This document shows, piece by piece, positions 6,687-14,951 of a DNA stretch of 64,000 nucleotides (positions within the stretch are counted from its first letter, which is position 1; each line of letters begins with the position of its first letter). A program made the position numbers and the translations under genes. Below the pieces are notes generated by a model. It made no database searches, was not told the DNA's origin, and saw only the letters and a program-made list of their open reading frames with translations. Source of the DNA: Stenotrophomonas nitritireducens (GTDB lineage: Bacteria > Pseudomonadota > Gammaproteobacteria > Xanthomonadales > Xanthomonadaceae); contig NZ_CP016756.1 of the NCBI RefSeq assembly GCF_001700965.1, positions 3,276,501 to 3,340,500 on the forward strand, in the 5' to 3' direction.

Positions 6687-9597
6687 CGTAGGTCCGCATG
6701 TCCGTCGAGGCGTTGAAGCCAGAATAGATCAACGGCGGCTGGCGGTCAGTAAGGTTGCGCACGCCGATCTGGATGGAGCTGTTCTTCAGGTCTTCGAAGC
6801 GGTAACCGATCTGCAGGTCGGTCTGGGTGTAGGACGGCACCCGCCGCTTGGCGACGTAGCCTGGATCCTTGACGTCGGCCACGTCCGGCGCTTCGTAGAC
6901 ATGATGCACGTAGCGCGTGGTCAGGCTGGCGCTGAGGTTGCCGCGTGACCAGGTCAGGTCGTTCAGGGCGCGCCAGCGGGCCATGTTGCCGAAGCCCGAG
7001 GACGCGTTGTCGACGAAGGTGCCGGCCAGGCCGGTGCTGCCCGGGATACCCGGAAACGCGCCGACATCACTGGTCGGGTCGCCTGCCACCAGCTGCACGT
7101 CGTACTGCGCCAGGTAGGTGGTATCCAGGTTCCACACCAGCTTGCCCCACGCACCTTCCGGTACCTGATAGCGGAAGCCGATGTCCATGCCGGAGGTCTT
7201 CATGGAGCCGTAGTTGCCGATCAGGTTGGTCATCTGTGCAACGTCGCCATCGGCGTCGCGGATGAAGGTGTCGCAGAAGCGGCCGAAGTTGAAGCACTGG
7301 TTGAGCAGCATGTTTTCCGGCAGGTTGACGATGAAGTCGTTCAACTTCACCCGCCAGTAGTCGGCGGTGACACTGAAGCCCTCAAGCCAGCTCGGGCTAT
7401 AGACGAAACCGTAGGTCAACACGTCGCCCTGTTCCGGCTGCAGGTTCGGGTCCGAGACCTGGAACGAGGTCACCTGGTTGCCGCTCTGCTGGAAGGAGCC
7501 GTCGGTCGGTACGCCGGCGCAGGCCGCTGGGTTGCCGCCTCCTTCATAGCCATTGCAGGGATCGGCATAGGTGTTGGCGCTGGGGAACGTGGGCGAATAA
7601 AGGTCGCCGATGGTCGGCGCGCGGAACACATCGGCATAGGTGGCACGGATCAGCAGGTCGGAGAACGGCTTCCACTCCACGCCGATCTTGGAATTGGTGG
7701 TGCCGCCAAAGTTGGAGTAATCCGAATAGCGGGTGCCCAGCGACACGTTGAGCTTCTCAGCGAACGGCATGTCAGACAACAGCGGGATCAGGGCTTCGGC
7801 ATAGATTTCGTTGACATCGAACTTGCCGTCGATGTCGCCGCCGGTACAGGCTTCCTGGGTGATGCGGCACACCGTCTTGCCTGGCGGGATGATGGTCAGG
7901 AAATCGGCGCTGGAGCTGGCCGACTCGACGCGGCGCTCCACGCCGACGGCCAGCGAGACCGCACCTGCAGGCAGGGTGAACAGGTCGCCGGTGACGTTGG
8001 CATTGAAGACCTTCAGGTCGTTTTCGCTGGTGCTGTGGATGGTCGGATTGATCAGCTCCAATGCGGCCAGCTGTGCTTGGCCCGTGGGGGTGTTCGGATC
8101 CGGCGCCGGGCCCATGAAATTGACCGGGATGCAATCGTTGATGGCGGTGGCCGCATTGCCGGGCGTGCGCACGCAGATCGGGTTGCCGGTGGCCGGGTCG
8201 ATCATCGACGGGCCCAGTGCATCGGTAAGGCCCTGGCCGATCAGATAGCCGCGCACGGTGGAAGACTGCGGTGTACGCCCGTAACCAAAGGACGTATCCC
8301 AGCTCCAGGTGCTGTCACCGAACACGCCGCGCAGGCCGCCGGTGATCTGGTAGGTCTCGGTTTCGAAACGGGTGGTGCGGGTGGGGATGAAATCACGCAG
8401 GCGCAGGCGCGCATCGGTGATGTCCACGCCGAACGGGTTGTAGATGCTGTCCTTGCTGATCGGCACGTCATCCACGTCGGCACGGCCGTCGAACGGCAGC
8501 GGTGCGATGAAGAACGACGACTCGGTGCGCAGCCACGAGCCGAGCATGAAAGCCTCGATGTGGTCGGTGAGCTGGTAGTTACCACTCATGAACAACGAGG
8601 TGCGTTCCTGCGGGGTCAGGTTGAGATTGCCATCCGACTGGAAGTTGTACGTGTCGGTATTGCCGTTGAAGCAGCGGAAGTCCGATCCGGAAGTACCCGG
8701 TCGCCCGTCGATGCGGGTAAGCACGACTCGGGGGTTTGGATTGCTCGCGCTGGGTTGGGCGCAGTTCGCATCCAGCGCAGTGCCGCGTGCAATGGCGACG
8801 TCGCGTGGCAACACATAGCGGCCGGTCAGGATGCGGCTGGTGCCGCCAATCCCCTTTTCACCGGCATACAGCTGGTAGGGCTGGCTGGAATAGGTGCGAT
8901 CGGCAGCGCTGACCGAGTCTTCCTTGTCATAGCTGGCGCCCAGCATCAGGTGGCCCTTTTCGCCAGTCAGGCCAAAGGTGGCATCGAACCGCTGGGTTGC
9001 GGCGTCACCGCGCGAGGAGATGCCGTAGAAGGCGCTGGCTTCCACGCCTTCGAAATCCTTGCGCAGGATGAAGTTGACCACGCCACCGATGGCATCGGAG
9101 CCATAGATGGCCGAGGCGCCGTCCTTCAGCACCTCCACGCGCTCGATCAGCCCCATCGGGATCGAGTTCACGTCCACCGCGCCATTGGCGTTGGAGATGG
9201 TGCCGATCCAGCGCTTGCCGTCCACCAGCACCAGCGAGCGGTTCACGCCCAGTCCGCGCAGGTCGACCGTTGCCGCGCCCGCGCCGCCACCGTTGTTGAC
9301 CTGGGGATTGGTTGCGGCACCGGCGATCGCCGGAGTGCGCTGCAGGAATTCGCCCACCGTGGCTGCGCCGGAGCTTTCGATGCTCTGGCGGTCGATGGTG
9401 AAGACCGGGCTGGAGGTTTCAAGGTCGGCGCGCTTGATGCGTGAGCCGGTGACCTCGATGCGGTCCAGGTTGGTGGCGTCCGACTTGGGAGCGGCGTCCT
9501 GGGCGAGGGCGCTGCCCGCTGCTCCCAGAGCAAGGGCAGCCGTTGAAATGGGTAGCAGTGCGAGGCGAACAGCTTGGCTCAGTGGCTGAATACTCAC
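6640..9597 (-). CDS. TonB-dependent outer-membrane receptor (985 aa)
   Basis: An outer-membrane active transporter energised by TonB. Residues 1-33 are a signal peptide ending in SALAQ. A TonB-box-like stretch with IEVTGSRIKR leads into the plug domain (~50-180, including GLGVNRSLVLVDGKRW and YGSDAIGGVVNFIL), then a long 22-strand barrel ending in the aromatic residue F of WTARF. No N-terminal STN signalling domain is present, so there is no surface-signalling role. Length and the VTGSRI motif match the large xanthomonad receptor group linked to polymer-derived substrates. The adjacent oxygenase and sulfotransferase point to a modified peptide or similar ligand; that is inference. Confidence 0.95.
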   Translation of the reverse strand: MSIQPLSQAVRLALLPISTAALALGAAGSALAQDAAPKSDATNLDRIEVTGSRIKRADLETSSPVFTIDRQSIESSGAATVGEFLQRTPAIAGAATNPQVNNGGGAGAATVDLRGLGVNRSLVLVDGKRWIGTISNANGAVDVNSIPMGLIERVEVLKDGASAIYGSDAIGGVVNFILRKDFEGVEASAFYGISSRGDAATQRFDATFGLTGEKGHLMLGASYDKEDSVSAADRTYSSQPYQLYAGEKGIGGTSRILTGRYVLPRDVAIARGTALDANCAQPSASNPNPRVVLTRIDGRPGTSGSDFRCFNGNTDTYNFQSDGNLNLTPQERTSLFMSGNYQLTDHIEAFMLGSWLRTESSFFIAPLPFDGRADVDDVPISKDSIYNPFGVDITDARLRLRDFIPTRTTRFETETYQITGGLRGVFGDSTWSWDTSFGYGRTPQSSTVRGYLIGQGLTDALGPSMIDPATGNPICVRTPGNAATAINDCIPVNFMGPAPDPNTPTGQAQLAALELINPTIHSTSENDLKVFNANVTGDLFTLPAGAVSLAVGVERRVESASSSADFLTIIPPGKTVCRITQEACTGGDIDGKFDVNEIYAEALIPLLSDMPFAEKLNVSLGTRYSDYSNFGGTTNSKIGVEWKPFSDLLIRATYADVFRAPTIGDLYSPTFPSANTYADPCNGYEGGGNPAACAGVPTDGSFQQSGNQVTSFQVSDPNLQPEQGDVLTYGFVYSPSWLEGFSVTADYWRVKLNDFIVNLPENMLLNQCFNFGRFCDTFIRDADGDVAQMTNLIGNYGSMKTSGMDIGFRYQVPEGAWGKLVWNLDTTYLAQYDVQLVAGDPTSDVGAFPGIPGSTGLAGTFVDNASSGFGNMARWRALNDLTWSRGNLSASLTTRYVHHVYEAPDVADVKDPGYVAKRRVPSYTQTDLQIGYRFEDLKNSSIQIGVRNLTDRQPPLIYSGFNASTDMRTYDAIGRFYWMRWTARF

Positions 9598-9752
9598 GTA
9601 TGACTCTCCGCAGAGTGGTGCGAGGGAGTCACGAAATTACAAATTTTTAACCGGCGGCATTGTGCGGATCAGGTAGCAGACAATGTCCAAAAACAGACAC
9701 TTTGGTTTCACATGCCAACAAAACTCTCGGCAATCCTGTGAGCAACCGGGAT
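9598..9752. promoter_or_regulatory. Upstream region of the TonB receptor
   Basis: A 155-base AT-richer stretch between the receptor start and the end of the membrane-protein gene, both on the minus strand. A short interrupted palindrome (TGTC at 9684-9687, GACA at 9696-9699 around an A-rich core) could be an operator. I see no strong sigma-70 promoter. Confidence 0.35.
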
Positions 9753-10181
9753 TCAGCGCGCCGAACGCCAGCCCACCACCAGTGCGATGCCCAACCAGAT
9801 CAGCTCGCCCAGGCCGTTGGCCAGCGACAGCAGTGTCCAGGCGAAATGGGGGCCCATGCGCAGCGCGGATTCCCATGGAGTCAGGCCCATCGGGGCGCCT
9901 ACATAGGCCGCGGCGATGCCCCAGTTGGCGGCCACGGCGATCAGCACGGTGGTCAGCAGGGTCAGGGCAATGCGCGCCGGGCCCGGGCGGAAGGTGCCCA
10001 GGCGCAGCATCCAGGCGGCTTCCAGCGCGGCGAAGATCGCCATCCAGCCGGCCTGGGTGCCGGTGCTCAAGGCGACCAGCAGCCAGGCGATGGTGAGGGT
10101 GAGGCTTCCCAGCAACAACAAAATGGGCCAGAGCCAGTGGCGGCTACGGCTGGCCGAGGTGGAAACAGGCGACATGGGCAT
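9753..10181 (-). CDS. Small inner-membrane protein of unknown function
   Basis: A 142-residue, strongly hydrophobic protein with about four predicted membrane helices (WPILLLLGSLTLTIAWLLVA, MAIFAALEAAWML, IALTLLTTVLIAVAANWGIAAAYV, LIWLGIALVVGW). I do not recognise a named family. ATG 10175 is a possible better start because GGGA lies 7 bases before it; ATG 10181 is the longest. It is divergent from sufT, with about 100 bases between them. Confidence 0.75.
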   Translation of the reverse strand: MPMSPVSTSASRSRHWLWPILLLLGSLTLTIAWLLVALSTGTQAGWMAIFAALEAAWMLRLGTFRPGPARIALTLLTTVLIAVAANWGIAAAYVGAPMGLTPWESALRMGPHFAWTLLSLANGLGELIWLGIALVVGWRSAR

Positions 10182-10282
10182 TCCCGAACAGATTCCGCAG
10201 CATAGCGTTTCATCGCCGAGTGCGCCCAGTCGGATAAAATGGCGGTCTTGCGGGTAGCCACCGCGTCCCCATATCGATCTAC

Positions 10283-10834
10283 ATGTATTCCCGTAGCAGC
10301 GAACCAGTCCATTTTGAGCGTGATTGCCCGGCCGTGATGGTGCCGCAGGGTGACAGCGTGACCTTGCCGGCCGGCAGTTATGGCTATATCACCCAGGCAC
10401 TGGGTGGCAGCTATACGGTGTTTGTCGAAGGCAATCTCTTCCGTATCGCCGGCAAGGACGGCGATGCCATCGGCAAGGAGCCGCCGCCGGGGCTGGAACT
10501 GCCCGACGATGCCGGCGACGAGGATGTGGAAAAGCTGGTCTGGCAACAGCTCCGCACCTGCTTCGACCCGGAAATCCCATTCAATATCGTCGATCTTGGG
10601 CTTATCTACGAAGTGGATATCAAGCACCTGGACGGCGGCCAGCGCGAGGTGGACGTCAAGATGACCTTGACCGCGCCGGGCTGCGGCATGGGCGAGATAC
10701 TGGTCGATGACGTGCGCAGCAAGCTGGAAATGATTCCGACCGTGGCCCAGGCCGACGTCGATCTGGTGTTCGATCCGCCGTGGGGGCGTCACATGATGTC
10801 CGAGGCGGCGCGCCTGGAAACTGGCATGCTGTGA
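10283..10834 (+). CDS. sufT: Fe-S cluster assembly protein SufT
   Basis: A 183-residue protein of the long SufT type. An N-terminal ~90-residue segment is followed by a DUF59/MIP18 domain (~95-175) with the FDPEIPFNIVDLGLIYEV signature and the TAPGCGMG motif, whose cysteine is the conserved DUF59 residue. SufT supports maturation or carrier steps in Fe-S cluster delivery. It stands alone here without sufBCDS. It is followed 97 bases later by ilvE in the same direction. BCAT itself has no Fe-S cluster, but dihydroxyacid dehydratase in the same pathway does, which may explain the neighbourhood (inference). Confidence 0.93.
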   Translation: MYSRSSEPVHFERDCPAVMVPQGDSVTLPAGSYGYITQALGGSYTVFVEGNLFRIAGKDGDAIGKEPPPGLELPDDAGDEDVEKLVWQQLRTCFDPEIPFNIVDLGLIYEVDIKHLDGGQREVDVKMTLTAPGCGMGEILVDDVRSKLEMIPTVAQADVDLVFDPPWGRHMMSEAARLETGML

Positions 10835-10931
10835 GCCCGTGCCGGCACTGCCGGTGACGGTTTGTGCTGCACCCCCGGCGCCGCAGTGGTGCCGGGGCTG
10901 TCCCATCCCGCAATCTGGAAGGAATTATCCG

Positions 10932-12032
10932 GTGTCCCAGTCTTCGTTGAGCTTCGATGTCACCCGTTCGGATCATCCGCGTAGCGCCGAGGAGCGCGCC
11001 AAAATCCTGGAAAAGCCGGGGTTCGGCCTGCACTTCACCGACCACATGGTGGCCGTACGCTGGGACAAGGATGCGGGTTGGCACGATGCGGCGGTAACGC
11101 CGTATGGCCCGATTTCGCTGGATCCTGCCGCCGCCGTGCTGCACTACGGCCAGGAAATCTTCGAAGGCATCAAGGCCTACCGTCACGCCGACGGTTCGGT
11201 GTGGACCTTCCGTCCGCAGGCCAATGCGGCTCGCCTGCAGCGTTCGGCACGCCGTCTGGTGCTGCCTGAACTGCCGGCTGACATCTTCGTCGAGTCGCTC
11301 AAGCAGCTGGTGGCGCTGGACAAGGACTGGGTTTCCGATGCCGACGAAGCCAGCCTGTATTTCCGCCCGTTCATGATTGGCGATGAAGCCTTCCTCGGCG
11401 TGCGCGGCGCGCACAAGGCCACCTATTACGTGATCGCCAGCCCGGCCGGCCCGTACTTCGCAAAGGGTGTGGCGCCGGTGGCGATCTGGTTGTCCACCGA
11501 TTACGCACGCGCTGCCAAGGGCGGCACCGGTGCGGCCAAGTGCGGCGGCAACTACGCCGCTTCGCTGCTGCCGCAGCAGCAGGCGCAGGCGCAGGGGTGT
11601 TCGCAGGTGCTGTTCCTCGACCCGGTCGAGGGCAAGTACCTGGAAGAACTGGGCGGCATGAACGTGTTCCTGGTCTACGGCAAGGAAAACAAGCTGGTTA
11701 CCCCGGCGCTGTCGGGCAGCATCCTGGAAGGCATCACCCGCGAGTCGCTGCTGCAGCTGGCCCGCGACCGTGGCATGAACGTGGAAGAGCGCCAGGTCAC
11801 CATCGATGAGTGGAAGCAGGGCGTGACCTCGGGCGAAATCACCGAGGTGTTTGCCTGCGGCACTGCGGCGGTGATCACGCCGATCGGCCAGCTCAAGGGC
11901 GAGGATTTCTCGGTGGGCGACATCAATGCGCCGGCCGGTGAAATCACCATGTCGCTGCGCAAGGAACTGACCGACATCCAGTACGGCCGTCAGCCTGACC
12001 GCCACGGCTGGTTGGTGCGCCTGGACGCCTGA
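10932..12032 (+). CDS. ilvE: Branched-chain amino acid aminotransferase
   Basis: A PLP-dependent class IV aminotransferase that interconverts Leu/Ile/Val and their 2-oxo acids, the last step of branched-chain synthesis. The 366 residues match the longer type II BCAT group: ALHYGQEIFEG-type motif near residue 75, the Schiff-base lysine in the KCGGNYAAS segment, and the class IV signature EVFACGTAAVITPIG near the C-terminus. I chose GTG 10932, preceded by AAGGAAT at 7-8 bases. The frame continues upstream to 10839, but that extension has no family similarity. A strong terminator follows. Confidence 0.95.
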   Translation: MSQSSLSFDVTRSDHPRSAEERAKILEKPGFGLHFTDHMVAVRWDKDAGWHDAAVTPYGPISLDPAAAVLHYGQEIFEGIKAYRHADGSVWTFRPQANAARLQRSARRLVLPELPADIFVESLKQLVALDKDWVSDADEASLYFRPFMIGDEAFLGVRGAHKATYYVIASPAGPYFAKGVAPVAIWLSTDYARAAKGGTGAAKCGGNYAASLLPQQQAQAQGCSQVLFLDPVEGKYLEELGGMNVFLVYGKENKLVTPALSGSILEGITRESLLQLARDRGMNVEERQVTIDEWKQGVTSGEITEVFACGTAAVITPIGQLKGEDFSVGDINAPAGEITMSLRKELTDIQYGRQPDRHGWLVRLDA

Positions 12033-12055
12033 GCGCCCGGTTCGCATCGCTGAGT

Positions 12056-12090
12056 AACCCGCTGTGGCGTTCGCCGCAGCGGGTTTTTCT
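12056..12090 (+). terminator. Rho-independent terminator of ilvE
   Basis: A 14-pair stem with one wobble (AACCCGCTGTGGCG pairing with CGCCGCAGCGGGTT) is followed by TTTTT-C-TTT, 24 bases after the ilvE stop. Confidence 0.9.
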
Positions 12091-12367
12091 TTGTCCGGAC
12101 ACCTGGTGCTGCAGCCCTGCAGTACCAAGGGAATCGCAAATATTCTTTACGAATCAGTCACGTGCGTAAACGTGATGGAAAGACGGTTTCTGTTGTAACC
12201 CTCTTGTCACTGGTTCAGCCGCCATTTACTGTCCGCCCACGGATCGGTAACAGGGGACTGGTTCGGGTAGTTCTACCCGGGCAGCAACAACCGCCATTGG
12301 AATCGCCACAGGCCCGGGTAGGACGACGCCGCATTTGCGGCATCCTCCAATGCAGAAGGGCTCAACA
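12091..12367. promoter_or_regulatory. Leader and promoter region of the first subtilase
   Basis: A non-coding stretch with two short palindromes: TCACGT/ACGTGA (12158-12175), a possible operator, and CGGGTAG/CTACCCG (12264-12279). The part from about 12250 to the start codon resembles the leader of the second protease gene (AACAGGGG..., CCCGGGCAG, GCGGCATCCTCC, GCAGAAGGGC). The duplication therefore included the 5' region and probably its regulation. Confidence 0.5.
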
Positions 12368-14464
12368 ATGTCATCCAGATCACACCGTGCGTTTGCTCGT
12401 GGGTTGGTAGTCGTTGGCACTGCTTCGCTGTCTTCCCTGCTTCTGTGTGCGCCGGCCTGGGCCGGTGAGGTGCACCTGGCCGGACTGGATTCGGCGCCGA
12501 CGCACCAGCGCTTCATCGTCAAATACCGTCAGGACAGCCGCCAGGCAGCCGGCGACGCCGCCCTGCAGAAAACCCTGGCCTCGGCCGCCCGCGCGCTGCC
12601 GGCACGCGCCGGCAAGACCATCGGCGTGCAGCATATGCGCCGGCTTGCGGTGGGCGCGGATGTAGTGCGTGCCGATGCCAAGCTTGACCGTGCCGATGCT
12701 GAAACGCTGATGCGCAAACTGGCGGCCGATCCCAACGTCGAGTACGTCGAAGTCGATCGCCTCAACACCATCAGCCTCACCCCCAACGACACCCGCTACA
12801 GCGAACAATGGGGCTATTCGGGCACCTACGGCATCAAGGCCAACCAAGCCTGGGATGTGACCAACGGCGCCGGTTCGGTGGTGGCGGTGCTGGATACCGG
12901 CATCACCAGCCACAGCGACCTGGCCGCCAACCTGCTGCCCGGCTATGACTTCATCAACGACACCACCGTCTCCAATGATGGCAATGGCCGCGACAACGAC
13001 CCCAGCGACCCGGGTGACTGGATCACCGCCAATCAATGCGGCGGCATCCATGCCGCGCAGAACTCCAGCTGGCATGGCACGCATGTAGCCGGCACCATCG
13101 CCGCGGTCACCAACAACGCCAAGGGTGTTGCTGGCGTGGCTTATGGCGCCAAGATCGTGCCGGTGCGCGTGCTCGGCACCTGCGGTGGTTACGACTCGGA
13201 TATCGCCGATGCCATTGTCTGGGCCTCCGGCGGCAGCGTGTCCGGCGTGCCGGCCAATGCCAATCCGGCCGAGGTGATCAATCTCAGTCTCGGTGGCTCA
13301 GGTGCCTGCGGCAGCACCACGCAGACGGCGATCAACGGCGCGGTCAGCCGTGGCACCACCCTGGTGATCGCGGCCGGCAACGACAACACCAATGTCTCCA
13401 ACGCCTCGCCGGCCAACTGCAACAACGTGATCGCGGTGGCCTCGATCACCAGCACCGGCGCACGTTCGAGCTTCTCCAACTACGGTGCGTTGATCGATAT
13501 CGCCGCGCCGGGTTCCAACATCCTGTCCACCCTCAACAGCGGCACCACCACGCCGGGCGCGGAGAGCTACGCCGCCTACAACGGCACCTCGATGGCGACG
13601 CCGCACGTGGCTGGCGTTGTCGCATTGCTGCAGGCGGTGTCAACCACACCGAAGACGCCGGCGCAGGTGGAGGCCTTGATCAAGGCCAATGTCACGCCGT
13701 TCCCGTCAACGCCGTCGCAGAGCATCGGCCCGGGCATTCTCAATGCCAAGGCGGTGGTGGATGCGGCCAACGGCGGCGGCAACCCGAACCCGGGCGGCAC
13801 GGTGCTGAACAACGGCGTGGCGATCACCGGGCTTGCCGGCGCGGCCGGCAGCAGCCAGTACTTCACCGTGCAGGTACCGGCCGGCGCCACCAACCTGGTG
13901 ATTGCCAGCTCCGGCGGCAGTGGCGACGCGGACATGTATGTGCGCGCAGGCAGCCAGCCGACCACCGCCACCTACGATTGCCGCCCCTACAAGACCGGCA
14001 ACGCCGAGAGCTGCAGCTTCGCCACGCCGGTGGCGGGGACCTACCACGTGATGCTGTCCGCGTACTCGGCGTTCTCGGGCGTGAGCCTGCAGGCCAGCTG
14101 GGGCAGCGGTGGCACGGGCGGCGCGCAGACCTACAGCAATGCAAGCGCAGTCACCATCGTCGACAACGCCACGGTTGAAAGCGCGATTGCGGTATCCGGC
14201 CGCACGGGCAATGCACCGGCGTCCACACCGGTGGCGGTGGATATCAGCCACACCTGGAAGGGCGACCTCAAGGTGGATCTGGTGGCGCCCGATGGCAGCG
14301 TCTATGTGCTGAGCAATTATGCCGGTGGCAGCGCGGATGACATCAAGCAGACCTTCAACGTGAACCTGTCCAGCGAAGCCCTCAACGGCAGCTGGAAGCT
14401 GCGCGTCAACGACAAGGCCAGTGGCGATACCGGCCGCGTCAACAGCTGGTCGATCACGTTCTGA
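12368..14464 (+). CDS. Secreted S8 serine protease (subtilase) with PPC and P domains, copy 1
   Basis: A 698-residue exported protease. It has a signal peptide (1-32, ending APAWA) and an I9-type inhibitory propeptide (~45-135). The S8 catalytic domain carries D176 (VAVLDTGI), H236 (WHGTHVAG), the oxyanion N338 (AAGNDN) and S408 (NGTSMATPHVAG). A bacterial PPC domain (~485-575) and a C-terminal proprotein-convertase P domain (~605-698, DISHTWKGDL to WSITF) follow. I chose ATG 12368 over the upstream in-frame ATG because AGAAGGG precedes it and the signal peptide then starts the protein. It resembles the type II-secreted StmPr proteases of S. maltophilia. A near-identical architecture follows downstream. 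Confidence 0.94.
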   Translation: MSSRSHRAFARGLVVVGTASLSSLLLCAPAWAGEVHLAGLDSAPTHQRFIVKYRQDSRQAAGDAALQKTLASAARALPARAGKTIGVQHMRRLAVGADVVRADAKLDRADAETLMRKLAADPNVEYVEVDRLNTISLTPNDTRYSEQWGYSGTYGIKANQAWDVTNGAGSVVAVLDTGITSHSDLAANLLPGYDFINDTTVSNDGNGRDNDPSDPGDWITANQCGGIHAAQNSSWHGTHVAGTIAAVTNNAKGVAGVAYGAKIVPVRVLGTCGGYDSDIADAIVWASGGSVSGVPANANPAEVINLSLGGSGACGSTTQTAINGAVSRGTTLVIAAGNDNTNVSNASPANCNNVIAVASITSTGARSSFSNYGALIDIAAPGSNILSTLNSGTTTPGAESYAAYNGTSMATPHVAGVVALLQAVSTTPKTPAQVEALIKANVTPFPSTPSQSIGPGILNAKAVVDAANGGGNPNPGGTVLNNGVAITGLAGAAGSSQYFTVQVPAGATNLVIASSGGSGDADMYVRAGSQPTTATYDCRPYKTGNAESCSFATPVAGTYHVMLSAYSAFSGVSLQASWGSGGTGGAQTYSNASAVTIVDNATVESAIAVSGRTGNAPASTPVAVDISHTWKGDLKVDLVAPDGSVYVLSNYAGGSADDIKQTFNVNLSSEALNGSWKLRVNDKASGDTGRVNSWSITF

Positions 14465-14951
14465 TCGACCAGGCAGTGCTGCGCTGAAGCCAGCGCACCG
14501 CTGCCACCTGATGTGCGGTGCACGAGCAGGGCCCCGGTGACTCCACCGGGGCCCTTTCCTTGTCATCCATTGTCAGCCGCAGCTTGAGCCAACCTCAGCC
14601 GCGACGCAGTGCCTCAAGTGCGGCTGGAAGGTGCTGATCGATGGAGGGTCGAACTTCAGATGCCCGCCGTAACAGTGCGTCGCGGGTTGCCGCGAGGCGC
14701 CCGCAAGACGCGCTGCGAATTCTGGACGTTTTCCTACCGCGCTGACAGGGGCTTCCAACGTTGGTGCGTACAGCGGTTTCAGTAGTCCTCCGATGGGAGC
14801 GGCCACGATGCATGCCTAGTGTCTGCATACGGGCCGACAACAGGGGATGGCCCGGGCAGTTTCCTCCGGGCGGACGTTGCGTTGCACACCGCAACGACTG
14901 TTTGGCATCGGTGCCGCCCGGCGGCATCCTCCTCTGCAGAAGGGCCGAACC
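14465..14951. other. Intergenic region between the two subtilases
   Basis: 487 bases. The first ~100 hold the terminator of copy 1. The middle (~14570-14800) has no recognisable gene or repeat. The last ~130 bases resemble the leader of copy 1, with the shared AACAGGGGATGG, CCCGGGCAG, GGCGGCATCCTCC and GCAGAAGGGCC blocks in the same order before the start codon. Each protease probably has its own promoter. Confidence 0.55.
14529..14561 (+). terminator. Rho-independent terminator of subtilase copy 1
   Basis: A perfect 11-bp stem (GGGCCCCGGTG / CACCGGGGCCC) with an ACTC loop is followed by TTTCCTT, 65 bases after the stop codon. Confidence 0.85.

Noticed and set aside
8035..9444. 469-codon plus-strand frame opposite the first TonB receptor
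   Set aside because: Antisense shadow of a clear receptor gene, with no signal or domain features of its own.
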